Positions 17,221 to 24,906 of a DNA stretch of 64,000 nucleotides are shown here, in pieces; positions within the stretch are counted from its first letter, which is position 1; every line of letters starts with the position of its first letter. This DNA is from Flavonifractor sp963557075 (lineage in GTDB: Bacteria > Bacillota > Clostridia > Oscillospirales > Oscillospiraceae). The notes under the pieces were generated by a model that worked only from the letters and a program-made list of their open reading frames with translations, did no database searches and was not told where the DNA came from. The stretch spans positions 13,896 to 77,895 of the forward strand of contig CAUWDA010000005.1 in the NCBI GenBank assembly GCA_963557075.1. The letters run 5' to 3'. The position numbers and the translations under genes are program-made.

Positions 17221-17947
17221 GGGGTGTCAGGGTGACAGCGCCCTCAAAGCGGCTTTTCCCCTCGCTTCCGATCCCGCAGACATAGCGCACGCCCTCCCCT
17301 GCGCCGGCGCGCAGGGTGATGGTCTCCCCCGCTACACACTCGGCCAGATAGTCCACCTGGAGGGCGGAGACATAACATCCGTCGCCCAGCTGGTCCATTC
17401 GGATGGCGTCGCAGATAAAATCCGCGTAGCGCACATTGTTCACATGACCGTTGATGTCCGTGTCGCTGTAATGCATGGGCCGCCGGTCCGCCTCCACCAT
17501 GTCCGGCGGCAGTTTGAAGCGGGAGAGCGTCTTTTGCTTGCACAGCGTCCCGCCGTCCGTCCCCTGAAACTCCGTGATCCGGCTCATCCGGGCCAGGCGG
17601 TGGGTCTTCGCATCGGCCAGCACCCACACGGACACCGCCTCCCCCACCGGCTCTTCCCCCACAAACAGGTCGAAATCCCGGTAGCTGGACGCACCTCTGC
17701 CGCCCCGGTGCCAGGTGCGGATGGTCAGCGTCTCATTCCACCCCAGCGGCCGGTCCAGCCGGTACCACATCCGGGCCAGCATCCAAAACAGGCCATACTT
17801 CTCCAGCATCTCCTCCCGGGAGGCGCGGAGCGCGCTGGCCGCCGCCACCGCCGCCTCCTGCAAGATCCCCATCAGGGCCGAAGGACGGCAGTGGTTCCAG
17901 GGGTCCACGTCCCGGGAGTCGATGGTGTAGCGCCCCTCAAAAAACAT
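17195..17947 (-). CDS. Acyl-ACP thioesterase
   Basis: Double hot-dog hydrolase that releases fatty acids from acyl carrier protein. The N-terminal half starts YTIDSRDVDPWNHCRPSAL and contains WMLARMWYRLDRPLGWNET; the second hot-dog contains MHYSDTDINGHVNNVRYADF, the D-x-N-x-H-V-N-N motif typical of FatA-like bacterial enzymes. Length 250 residues is normal. It lies three bases downstream of the CpXC protein gene, so they are likely cotranscribed. The substrate chain length cannot be read. Confidence 0.88.
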   Translation of the reverse strand: MFFEGRYTIDSRDVDPWNHCRPSALMGILQEAAVAAASALRASREEMLEKYGLFWMLARMWYRLDRPLGWNETLTIRTWHRGGRGASSYRDFDLFVGEEPVGEAVSVWVLADAKTHRLARMSRITEFQGTDGGTLCKQKTLSRFKLPPDMVEADRRPMHYSDTDINGHVNNVRYADFICDAIRMDQLGDGCYVSALQVDYLAECVAGETITLRAGAGEGVRYVCGIGSEGKSRFEGAVTLTPLDSGTVIE

Positions 17948-17950
17948 CTC

Positions 17951-18568
17951 TTATTCCCCCTTCTGTCCCCGGATGACCAGACTGGTCTTGCAGCAGATAT
18001 CGTCGATATCGCCGTCCGTGGCCGCCGGGATACGCATCGCCGCGCCGCAGTCGGCGCAGAAGAGGTCGATGGAGCTGTAGTTGACCTGGAGCTTCCAGCG
18101 GTGGGAGCCGCAGGTGCAGGAGATACCGTCCCGCCGGGCGATCTCCTTCAGCTCAGAGAGCACCTCATGCATCACCAGCTCGTCCAAAAAGGCGCCCCGC
18201 TCCCGGTTCTCGCCCGGCTCCATCTTGTCGGCGGCCTGCTCCAGCCGCCGGAGGGCGGCAAAGACCGGCCCCTCCTCCCCCACATAGCAGCAGTCCAGCC
18301 CGGACTGCGCGCAGGAGAAGGCCAGCACCTTCTGGTGCAGGAACGCGTTGGTGGAGCAGGTGACAGTGTGGTCCCTGCCGCAGGACAGACAGGGCACGGA
18401 CAGCCGCACCCGGTCCCCCATCATCTCCACCCGGAGGGCAGATTTCCCACAGGGACAGGGCAGCTCGTTGGAGGATGCCGCCAGCTGAAAGATGGTACGC
18501 TCCACCACTACGCTCTGGCGGCAGACCGGACAGAGATAGGCCAGGGTACGCTTGGGTTGTGCTTCCAT
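17951..18568 (-). CDS. CpXC-domain zinc-ribbon protein
   Basis: Uncharacterised 205-residue protein with several cysteine pairs: LCPVC at the N-terminus, CPCGKS (about residues 37-42), CLSCGRDH, and distal CTCGSH and FCADCGAAM. The first pairs fit the CpXC domain, a putative zinc-binding module. No signal peptide is visible, so it is probably cytoplasmic. It heads a two-gene unit with the thioesterase. The function is unknown; nucleic-acid or protein binding are only possibilities. Confidence 0.72.
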   Translation of the reverse strand: MEAQPKRTLAYLCPVCRQSVVVERTIFQLAASSNELPCPCGKSALRVEMMGDRVRLSVPCLSCGRDHTVTCSTNAFLHQKVLAFSCAQSGLDCCYVGEEGPVFAALRRLEQAADKMEPGENRERGAFLDELVMHEVLSELKEIARRDGISCTCGSHRWKLQVNYSSIDLFCADCGAAMRIPAATDGDIDDICCKTSLVIRGQKGE

Positions 18569-18773
18569 GGAGACCTCCCATTTTGGGCCCGCAGGCCGGT
18601 CCCGGCCACGGGCAAACGATATTCTTTTCTATCGACATTATTATAGCGCAAATCCCCCCGATTGACCAGACGGGCCATATACAAAATACGCACTCATATT
18701 TTGCGCCCTTTTCGTTCAAAATAGTGTTTACAGGGCGGAACTGTTCCGCCCCGGCAGCGCGAGAGGTGAGAAT

Positions 18774-19787
18774 ATGGCAAGCAAACAGGTGGGCCGTCAA
18801 ACGGTGGCCCTGAAGGACCCGCCCTCCGTCATCGGCAACGCCAGCGTGGTGGGCAAAAAAGAGGGGGAGGGGCCTCTGGCAGCAGGCTTTGACCACATCA
18901 GTCAGGACGATTCCTTCGGAGCTGTCAGCTGGGAGAAGGCGGAGAGCGCCATGCAGAAGCTGGCCCTGTCCGCCGCACTGGACAAGGCCGGTCTGGGCGT
19001 ATCCGCCCTGAACTACCTGTTGGGTGGGGATCTGCTCAACCAGTGCATCGGCGCCAGCTTCGCCGCCCGGGACCTGGATGTGCCCTTTCTGGGGCTGTAT
19101 GGGGCCTGCTCCACCATGGCGGAGGCGCTGGCCCTGGCGGCCATGCTGGTGGACGGCGGCTTTGGACAGCGGGCGGCGGCGGTGACCTCCTCCCACTTCT
19201 GCTCCGCCGAGCGGCAATACCGCACACCGCTGGAGTACGGCGGGCAGCGCTCCCCCACCACCCAGTGGACGGTGACCGGCGCGGGCTGCGTGGTTCTGGC
19301 CGACCAGGGCCCCGGGCCTTTTGTTACCCATGTGACCGCCGGCAAGGTCGTGGACAAGGGCGTCAAGGATATCTCCAACATGGGGGCTGCCATGGCCGTC
19401 GCCGCCTACTCCACCATCTCCGCCCATTTGCAGGACACCGGCCGAAAGCCCTCCGACTACGACCTTATCGCCACCGGCGACCTGGGCAGGCTGGGGCTGG
19501 ACATCGTGGCCGACTGGTTCCGCCGGGACGGGATGGAGCTGAACAATCTGACCGACTGCGGCGTTCTCATCTACGACCCGTCTGTCCAGGACGTCCACTG
19601 CGGCGGCTCCGGCTGCGGCTGCTCGGCGGCGGTGCTGTCCGGGCTGATCCTGCCCGGGATGGCCGCCGGGCGTTGGCGCCGGGTCCTGTTCTGCGGCACC
19701 GGCGCCCTGCTCTCCCCTACCTCCTCCCAGCAGGGGGAGAGTATTCCCGGCATCTGCCACGCGGTAGTGCTGGACAACAGAAAGTGA
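18774..19787 (+). CDS. spoVAD: Stage V sporulation protein AD
   Basis: Component of the SpoVA channel that moves dipicolinic acid into the forespore and out at germination; SpoVAD is the soluble DPA-binding, thiolase-fold subunit. The start reads VALKDPPSVIGNASVVGKKEG, and the thiolase-like core GLYGACSTMAEALALAA with TSSHFCSAERQYR and the end SPTSSQQGESIPGICHAV are diagnostic. At 337 residues it is full length. It is followed after 10 bases by spoVAEb. spoVAC, normally just upstream, is absent here: the upstream gene is the divergent CpXC gene. Confidence 0.95.
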   Translation: MASKQVGRQTVALKDPPSVIGNASVVGKKEGEGPLAAGFDHISQDDSFGAVSWEKAESAMQKLALSAALDKAGLGVSALNYLLGGDLLNQCIGASFAARDLDVPFLGLYGACSTMAEALALAAMLVDGGFGQRAAAVTSSHFCSAERQYRTPLEYGGQRSPTTQWTVTGAGCVVLADQGPGPFVTHVTAGKVVDKGVKDISNMGAAMAVAAYSTISAHLQDTGRKPSDYDLIATGDLGRLGLDIVADWFRRDGMELNNLTDCGVLIYDPSVQDVHCGGSGCGCSAAVLSGLILPGMAAGRWRRVLFCGTGALLSPTSSQQGESIPGICHAVVLDNRK

Positions 19788-19797
19788 GGTTTCCACC

Positions 19798-20166
19798 ATG
19801 GAGATATTCTGGAGCTATGCCCGGGCCTTCCTGTGCGGCGGCGTCCTCTGCCTGATCGGGCAGCTGCTCATCGACAAGACCTCCCTTACCCCCGCCCGGA
19901 TCCTGGTCTGTTATGTGGTGGCCGGGGTCGTGCTGGGCGGCCTGGGGATCTACCCCTACCTGGTGGAATGGGGCGGGGCAGGGGCTACGGTCCCTCTCAC
20001 CGGCTTCGGTTATCTGCTGGCCAAGGGCGTGGCGGAGGCGGTGGCGGAGCAGGGGACGCTGGGCATATTGACCGGCGGTCTCACCGCGGCAGCAGGCGGC
20101 GTCACGGCGGCAGTGCTCTTTGCTCTGCTGGCCGCCCTGCTCTTCAAATCCCGGCCCAAGTCCTGA
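19798..20166 (+). CDS. spoVAE: Stage V sporulation protein AE (SpoVAEb)
   Basis: Integral membrane subunit of the SpoVA dipicolinate channel. It has 122 residues and about four hydrophobic helices, with the family signature GGVLCLIGQLLIDKT near the N-terminus and LTGFGYLLAKGV in the middle. Partner of the preceding spoVAD with a 10-bp gap. Expression in the forespore (sigma-G) is expected from the family, but no clear sigma-G box was found upstream of the pair. Confidence 0.93.
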   Translation: MEIFWSYARAFLCGGVLCLIGQLLIDKTSLTPARILVCYVVAGVVLGGLGIYPYLVEWGGAGATVPLTGFGYLLAKGVAEAVAEQGTLGILTGGLTAAAGGVTAAVLFALLAALLFKSRPKS

Positions 20167-20241
20167 GACCGCCCGGTCTCCATTGCCTCCCGTCTCCGTA
20201 TGTGGTATACTCTTCCCATATTGAGTCGGGAGGATGTTTCT

Positions 20242-20838
20242 ATGGATCTGCTTTACACGGAGTTTCAGCGGCTGCGGCTGGACGGCAGCCAGATCGGTCT
20301 GGAGCCGGGCGACGATACCCCCTGGTTCTGCACCCCGGTGGGCACTGAGATCATCGGGTGGGACAGCGGCATCCACTACTGCTTCCTGCCGGAATTTGGG
20401 GACATGGTCTTCTGCGTCAATCCGGAGACCTGCTGCGACCACTATGTCTACCCCATCGCCGAAACCTTCCGGGACTTTCTGCGGCTGATCCTGGCCGTTG
20501 GGAACACCAACATCCTGCAACAGATCATCTGGTGGGACAAATGCGCCTTCGACGCCTTTCTGAACGACCCGGAGGAGCGGGAATACCGGTCTAGTCCGGA
20601 GGTGACCCAGGCGCTCCGCACCATTGCCGAGGGGCTGAAGCTGACACCCATGGAGGACCCCTTTGGGGTGGTCAAGGCTCTGCAAAGTCAGTTCCCCTAT
20701 GAGAAGATCCCCTTCTCCAATGACTACTATGATACCCTGGGACTGCCCCGGCCGGACGGCACAGAGGCCGAACCCTCCCCGTCCGCATTTGAGTCCGTCT
20801 CTTTCCATGTGGAGCGGGCCGCCGACCAGAGTCTCTGA
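20242..20838 (+). CDS. Uncharacterised protein, possibly SUKH/SMI1-like
   Basis: Soluble acidic protein of 198 residues with no signal peptide. The centre, FGDMVFCVNPETCCDHYVYP followed by a helix ETFRDFLRLILAVG, loosely resembles the fold pattern of SMI1/KNR4 (SUKH) proteins, in which an aspartate-rich strand precedes a last helix, but the similarity is weak and judged by eye. GGGAGG precedes the ATG at 20242. It stands alone behind the spoVA pair, with a bidirectional terminator after it. No function is assigned. Confidence 0.7.
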   Translation: MDLLYTEFQRLRLDGSQIGLEPGDDTPWFCTPVGTEIIGWDSGIHYCFLPEFGDMVFCVNPETCCDHYVYPIAETFRDFLRLILAVGNTNILQQIIWWDKCAFDAFLNDPEEREYRSSPEVTQALRTIAEGLKLTPMEDPFGVVKALQSQFPYEKIPFSNDYYDTLGLPRPDGTEAEPSPSAFESVSFHVERAADQSL

Positions 20839-20893
20839 CCCCTCCCCGCTGCGTAAAAGCGCCCGCACAGAGCAGCCCTTCCGGCCACAGCGC

Positions 20894-20938
20894 AAAAAAA
20901 TTGCTGAGGACCACACAGGTGGTCCCCAGCAATTTTTT
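20894..20938. terminator. Bidirectional intrinsic terminator
   Basis: Stem AAAAAATTGCTG-GGACCAC / GGTGGTCC-CAGCAATTTTTT with a short loop, between two convergent genes; T-tracts on both strands. Confidence 0.9.
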
Positions 20939-20970
20939 ATGTCTGGTTTTATACAGCCGGAAGCCCGCTG

Positions 20971-21720
20971 TTACAGCGTGGCGATGACCCGGTACATCAT
21001 CATGAAGTGGAACAGGGAGCCCGCCAGGATAAAGACGTGGAAGATCTCATGGCAGCCGAACCTGGGGTTGTTCCGTCCGGGCCACTTGACGGCGTAGAGC
21101 ACGCCGCCGATGGTGTAAAGCACACCGCCGCCCAGGGCCCAGAACATCCCCTCCGCGGGGAGCACCTGCATCAGGGGCACCAGCGCCACAACGGCCAGCC
21201 AGCCCATGGCGATATAGATGCCGGCAGTGAGCCAGCGGGGGGCGGAGAGCCACAGGATGGTAAGCACCAGCCCGGCCACAGCCAGACCCCAGATCACACC
21301 GAACAGGCCCCAGCCCCAGGCACCGGACTCCCGCAGCGCCACCAGACAGATGGGGGTATAGCTGCCGGCGATGAGGAAATAGATGGAGGCGTGGTCGTAC
21401 TTCCGCAGCGCGATGCGCCCGGCCACCGTGGTGTTGACGCAGTGGTACAGCGTACTGGCGGTGTAGAGACACACCATGCTGACCCCGTAGATGAGGAAGG
21501 ACACCAGGTGCCAGACGCTCAGCCCCTCCAGGACACAGCGGGCCGCCAGCAGCACCGTCCCCACCACCGCCAGCGCCGCTCCGACACCGTGGGTAATGGC
21601 CGACCAGGGCCGCAGCCCGTCATAGGGGTCCCGCTCCCGCTTGGCCTTTTTCGTCTTTTGCGCCGCGGGGTGATAATAGAGGGCAGAGGGATTGCCCATC
21701 ATGATGGTTTCCTGATTCAT
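20971..21720 (-). CDS. Hemolysin III family membrane protein (PAQR superfamily)
   Basis: Seven-helix membrane protein of the hemolysin III/YqfA family, related to eukaryotic adiponectin receptors; the bacterial role is mostly unknown (membrane or lipid homeostasis has been suggested). Conserved histidines appear in AITHGVGAALA, ASTLYHCV, and the distal CHEIFHVFILAGSLFHF, the three-site metal pattern of the superfamily. The start taken is the ATG at 21720 (249 residues) with CAGGTG upstream; an ATG at 21756 has an AGGAG and is also possible. The gene has its own strong promoter with a dyad in the spacer. Confidence 0.87.
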   Translation of the reverse strand: MNQETIMMGNPSALYYHPAAQKTKKAKRERDPYDGLRPWSAITHGVGAALAVVGTVLLAARCVLEGLSVWHLVSFLIYGVSMVCLYTASTLYHCVNTTVAGRIALRKYDHASIYFLIAGSYTPICLVALRESGAWGWGLFGVIWGLAVAGLVLTILWLSAPRWLTAGIYIAMGWLAVVALVPLMQVLPAEGMFWALGGGVLYTIGGVLYAVKWPGRNNPRFGCHEIFHVFILAGSLFHFMMMYRVIATL

Positions 21721-21774
21721 TGCATTCACCTGACTATTCCGAAAATGCTGCCGCATTGTTTTGTGTTCTCCTAT

Positions 21775-21804
21775 AGTATAGTCCACATCTCGCGATGTTG
21801 TCAA
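21775..21804 (-). promoter_or_regulatory. Promoter of the hemolysin III gene with operator-like dyad
   Basis: On the minus strand TTGACA (21799-21804), 18-bp spacer, TATACT (21775-21780). The spacer contains ACATC-GCGA-GATGT (21785-21798), a five-base inverted repeat that would place a repressor on the polymerase-facing DNA. Confidence 0.72.
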
Positions 21805-21902
21805 CAATAAAAGATAATATAATTTCAAATATTAGATTGTTGCTTTTGTATCTTGTGTCTACAGGATACCACTCAACTCTGCTTTTCATCCGTCCGACAG
21901 GT

Positions 21903-21943
21903 AAAAAACAGGACGGCGGCATGGTCCAGACCACCATGCCGCC
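21903..21943 (-). terminator. Intrinsic terminator of tsaD
   Basis: Stem GGCGGCATGGT / ACCATGCCGCC (21915-21925, 21933-21943); on the minus strand a TTTTTT tract follows. It ends the polA-to-tsaD gene run. Confidence 0.83.
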
Positions 21944-21962
21944 GCCCCAACGCCGTTCGGGA

Positions 21963-22973
21963 TCAGCCTTTTTTGATGTCTCGGGTGGCGTAGGCGTTCA
22001 AATCCATGCCGCCCCGCCTGCCCGCCAGATATTCATAGTAGCCCTGGCAGCCGATCATGGCCCCGTTGTCCCCGCACAGGGACAGCGGGGGCAGGTACAG
22101 CTTGTCCCCCGTCTTACGGCAGGCCGCCTCCAGGTCGGAACGGATCCGGGAGTTGGCCGCCACACCGCCGGCCACGGCGATCTTTCCATAGCCGCAGATC
22201 TTTGCCGCCTCCATGGTGCGGGGCACCAGTGTATCGCTGACGGCGGCGGCAAAGGAGGCCGCCAGCCCCTTCATGTCCAGCTGCTCCCCCTTCTGGGCGG
22301 TGTTGTGGGCCAGGTTGAGCACCGCCGTTTTCAAACCGGAGAAGGACATATCCAGGGGGGCATCTGCCACATGGGCCCGGGGCAGCTCGTACCGCTTGTC
22401 GTCCCCCCCCTGGGCCAGCCTGTCCATGGGCGCGCCGCCGGGGTAGCCGATGCCCAGCACCCGGGCCACCTTGTCAAAGCACTCCCCCGCCGCGTCATCC
22501 CGGGTGGCCCCCAGGATCTCCATATCGGTGTAACCCTTTACGTCCACGATCATGGTGTTGCCGCCCGACACACACAGGCACACAAAGGGGGGCTCCAGGT
22601 CGGGGTGGGCGATGTAGTTGGCGGCGATGTGGCCCCGGACGTGGTGGACAGGAATGATGGGCACATCCAGCCCGTAGGCCACCGACTTGGCAAAGTTGAC
22701 CCCCACCAGCAGAGCCCCGATAAGGCCGGGGGCGTAAGTCACCGCCACCGCGTCGATGTCGCTTCGGGTCACACCCGCCTGCCGGAGGGCCTGGTCGGCC
22801 AGACCGGCAATGGCCTCGATGTGCTTGCGGGAGGCGATCTCAGGCACCACGCCGCCGTACAGGGCGTGCATGTCGGCCTGGGAGGCGATGGCGTCGGACA
22901 GGACGGTGCGGCCGTCCTTCACCACCGCCACCGCCGTCTCGTCGCAGGAGGATTCAATGGCAAGTATGTTCAT
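21963..22973 (-). CDS. tsaD: tRNA N6-threonylcarbamoyladenosine transferase TsaD
   Basis: Transfers the threonylcarbamoyl group onto A37 of ANN-decoding tRNAs, with TsaB and TsaE. The N-terminus MNILAIESSCDETAVAVV is the ASKHA phosphate-1 motif, and HHVRGHIAAN carries the metal-binding histidines (about residues 110-119). GLKTAVLNL and GGVAANSRIRSDLE follow. At 336 residues it is complete. It follows an acetyltransferase gene and rimI; a rimI-tsaD link is common in bacteria. No tsaB or tsaE is in this window. Confidence 0.96.
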   Translation of the reverse strand: MNILAIESSCDETAVAVVKDGRTVLSDAIASQADMHALYGGVVPEIASRKHIEAIAGLADQALRQAGVTRSDIDAVAVTYAPGLIGALLVGVNFAKSVAYGLDVPIIPVHHVRGHIAANYIAHPDLEPPFVCLCVSGGNTMIVDVKGYTDMEILGATRDDAAGECFDKVARVLGIGYPGGAPMDRLAQGGDDKRYELPRAHVADAPLDMSFSGLKTAVLNLAHNTAQKGEQLDMKGLAASFAAAVSDTLVPRTMEAAKICGYGKIAVAGGVAANSRIRSDLEAACRKTGDKLYLPPLSLCGDNGAMIGCQGYYEYLAGRRGGMDLNAYATRDIKKG

Positions 22974-22976
22974 GGT

Positions 22977-23564
22977 TCATTCCTTCTTTCCGCAGTGAAG
23001 CGCCGGGATATAGATCATCCGGCGGAATAAAACAGGGGGCAGCTGCCCCTGGTACAGGCCCCGGTGGGCCTGCTGGAGCTCCGCCGGGGACAGGGGGCAG
23101 TCCTCCGGCCACACCAGCATGGCATACCGCACCCGAAAAATATCGGTCTGATAGTCCAGCAGACGAAAACCCGCCCGCTGGTAAAAGGCCAGCCGCCGCC
23201 GGCGTTCCTCCTCCGGCGGCGTCCCCGGCTCCGGGGCCTCCGCCTCCACCAGCAGGGGACAGGACCGGCCGTACCTGGCTTGCAGCAGCTCCAGCGCCTG
23301 GGTACCCAGTCCCCGGCCCCGGCCGTCGGGGCACACAGCCAGGTAGTCCAGCAGGGCGCAGTGTCCCTCCGCCGTTCTCCAAAGAAAGGCATAGGCCAGC
23401 AGCTTTTCACCCGCAAAAATGCCCCAGGTATCGTACCGCCCTGTCCGCCGCAGGGACTCGATAGACGCCAGAGACCGGCGTTCGTTGGGCGGAAAGTCCG
23501 CCCGCACAAAGGTCCGGTAGACCTGCCGCAGCTGACGGTCGGTGAGCAGGCGCAGCTCAGGCAT
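22977..23564 (-). CDS. GNAT family N-acetyltransferase (paralogue 1)
   Basis: Putative acetyltransferase of 195 residues. FPPNERRSLASIESLRRTGRYD and later CPDGRGRGLGTQALELL (acetyl-CoA loop R-G-x-G-L-G) support GNAT. It closely resembles the gene at 24298-24894 (same FPPNE start, GRY(D/E)xWGxFxGExLL core), so the two are paralogues flanking rimI. The start is the ATG at 23564, which overlaps the rimI stop; it is probably cotranscribed with tsaD. The substrate is unknown. Confidence 0.8.
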   Translation of the reverse strand: MPELRLLTDRQLRQVYRTFVRADFPPNERRSLASIESLRRTGRYDTWGIFAGEKLLAYAFLWRTAEGHCALLDYLAVCPDGRGRGLGTQALELLQARYGRSCPLLVEAEAPEPGTPPEEERRRRLAFYQRAGFRLLDYQTDIFRVRYAMLVWPEDCPLSPAELQQAHRGLYQGQLPPVLFRRMIYIPALHCGKKE

Positions 23565-24009
23565 GGTCCCCAAACTCCACCGTCATGAGCAGGGCATCTT
23601 CGTTCAGCTCCCGATAGTAGTTCTTCCGGCGGCCCACCACCTGGAAGCCCAGCTTCTCATACAGGGCGATGGCGGGGGAATTGCTCTCCCGCACCTCCAG
23701 GGTGAGGAAGGCCAGATGGGCCTGTCCGAAGCGGAGGTAGGCGCTGAGGATGGCCTCGGCCACCCCCTGGCGGCGGTAGGCCGGGGCCACCGCGATCTTC
23801 TCCAGAGTGCCCTCGTCCAGGATCGCCCGCACCTCGCCATAGCCCAGCACGGCGCCGTCCTCCCCCTCGGCCACCACCAGGGAGATCATATCGTTATACA
23901 GCTCCTGCTCCAGCAGGGCCTCCGACCAGGGGTGGGAGAAGCACTCCCGCTCGATGGCCGCCACCTGGCTCAGGTGGGACTTGTCCATGGGGACCAACTT
24001 ATAGTTCAC
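23557..24009 (-). CDS. rimI: Ribosomal protein S18-alanine N-acetyltransferase RimI
   Basis: GNAT enzyme of the RimI group (150 residues), whose known substrate is the N-terminal alanine of ribosomal protein S18. Typical blocks are IERECFSHPWSEALLEQEL (residues about 19-37), the acetyl-CoA loop YRRQGVAEAIL, LEVRESNSPAIALYEKLGF and the end VVGRRKNYY. It sits between two other GNAT genes and upstream of tsaD, a neighbourhood known for rimI. The ATG at 24009 is used; a second ATG seven codons in is less likely. Confidence 0.9.
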   Translation of the reverse strand: MNYKLVPMDKSHLSQVAAIERECFSHPWSEALLEQELYNDMISLVVAEGEDGAVLGYGEVRAILDEGTLEKIAVAPAYRRQGVAEAILSAYLRFGQAHLAFLTLEVRESNSPAIALYEKLGFQVVGRRKNYYRELNEDALLMTVEFGDHA

Positions 24010-24021
24010 AGAGATCGCTCC

Positions 24022-24255
24022 TTAAAATACAAGATAGAGAATGAGCGCCACCAGCATCACCAGGAAGATCACCGTACCTGTCAGCAGACAGAATACCCCC
24101 AGCAGGCGGGTCATGGTCTCATACCACTCCGAGGGGCGGCCCCCCTCGGTACACCAGAAGTGCTCCAGCTTCCACGCCCATTCCGGTCTGATCAGAAGCA
24201 GCGCTCCCACAACGGCCAGCGCCAGTCCGGCCAGACAAAAAAACAGCTCTTTCAT
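24022..24255 (-). CDS. Small two-helix membrane protein
   Basis: Uncharacterised 77-residue protein with a hydrophobic N-terminal helix (LFFCLAGLALAVVGALLLI, about residues 4-22) and a C-terminal one (GVFCLLTGTVIFLVMLVALI, about residues 53-72), joined by a short charged loop with EHFWCTEGGRPSEWYE. The loop resembles small DUF6199-type membrane proteins. It lies between the second GNAT gene and rimI with short gaps, so is probably in the same operon. No function is proposed. Confidence 0.68.
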   Translation of the reverse strand: MKELFFCLAGLALAVVGALLLIRPEWAWKLEHFWCTEGGRPSEWYETMTRLLGVFCLLTGTVIFLVMLVALILYLVF

Positions 24256-24297
24256 ACATCCTTCTTTCTCTCTTCCCTTGCCCCAGTCGGCACGCGC

Positions 24298-24894
24298 TCA
24301 GGGCGTCTGCACCATCCAGGCCGGCGGGCCGGGGGGCAGTTCGCCCGGCCCCAGCGGCACCCGCACATCGGTCCGCACCGGGCCGTAAATCGCCCGGTGG
24401 AGGGCCATGACGGGGGCCAGATCCTTTGGCAGACATGGCAAAAACGTGGTAAACCGCATACCGCAGGTGGCCATATCGTAGGCGGGCACGAAGCCGCACC
24501 GCTCATAAAAGGCCAGCCGCCGCTGCCGGAGGGCGTTCTCCGCCGGGTCGTCCCCCTCCACCGGCCGCTCCGCCTCAATGAGGAGCAGGGACCTGCCCGC
24601 AAGCCGCTCCGCCAGCATCCGGACCATCCTCTGCCCCAGGCCCCCGTTCCGCCGGGCGGCGGTGACGCCCAGATAGTCCAGCAGGATACAGCGTTTGTCC
24701 TCCGGGTCCATCCACAGTGTGGCATAGCCCAGCAAGATCTCCCCCTCAAAGAGGCCCCACACCTCATATCGCCCCTGGTCCATCAGCTCCCGGATATTGG
24801 CCAGCGGCTTGCATTCATTGGGGGGAAAGGCCTGGGTCAGCTCTTCCCGGTACCAGGCCTCCAGCCCGGAGGCGGGGATGGGTCGCAGTTCCAT
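24298..24894 (-). CDS. GNAT family N-acetyltransferase (paralogue 2)
   Basis: Putative acetyltransferase of 198 residues, paralogue of the gene at 22977-23564. It shares the AFPPNECKPLANIRELMDQG region, GRYEVWGLFEGEILLGYATL and the acetyl-CoA loop RRNGGLGQRMVRML. It lies 12 bases downstream of polA and upstream of a small membrane protein and rimI. The substrate is not known. The duplicate pair may acetylate related small molecules. Confidence 0.8.
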   Translation of the reverse strand: MELRPIPASGLEAWYREELTQAFPPNECKPLANIRELMDQGRYEVWGLFEGEILLGYATLWMDPEDKRCILLDYLGVTAARRNGGLGQRMVRMLAERLAGRSLLLIEAERPVEGDDPAENALRQRRLAFYERCGFVPAYDMATCGMRFTTFLPCLPKDLAPVMALHRAIYGPVRTDVRVPLGPGELPPGPPAWMVQTP

Positions 24895-24906
24895 CGAGAT
24901 CTCCTT

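Noticed and set aside
12458..18646. Very long open frame (over 2000 codons) on the plus strand opposite addB, guaB and neighbours
   Set aside because: It is antisense to well-identified genes, is rich in H, G, Q, P and R as expected for the complement of GC-rich coding DNA, and has no recognised domain.
18569..18773. Sigma-G promoter before spoVAD
   Set aside because: Several AT-rich boxes exist (for example CATATTTT near 18694), but none has both elements at the right spacing, so no call is made.
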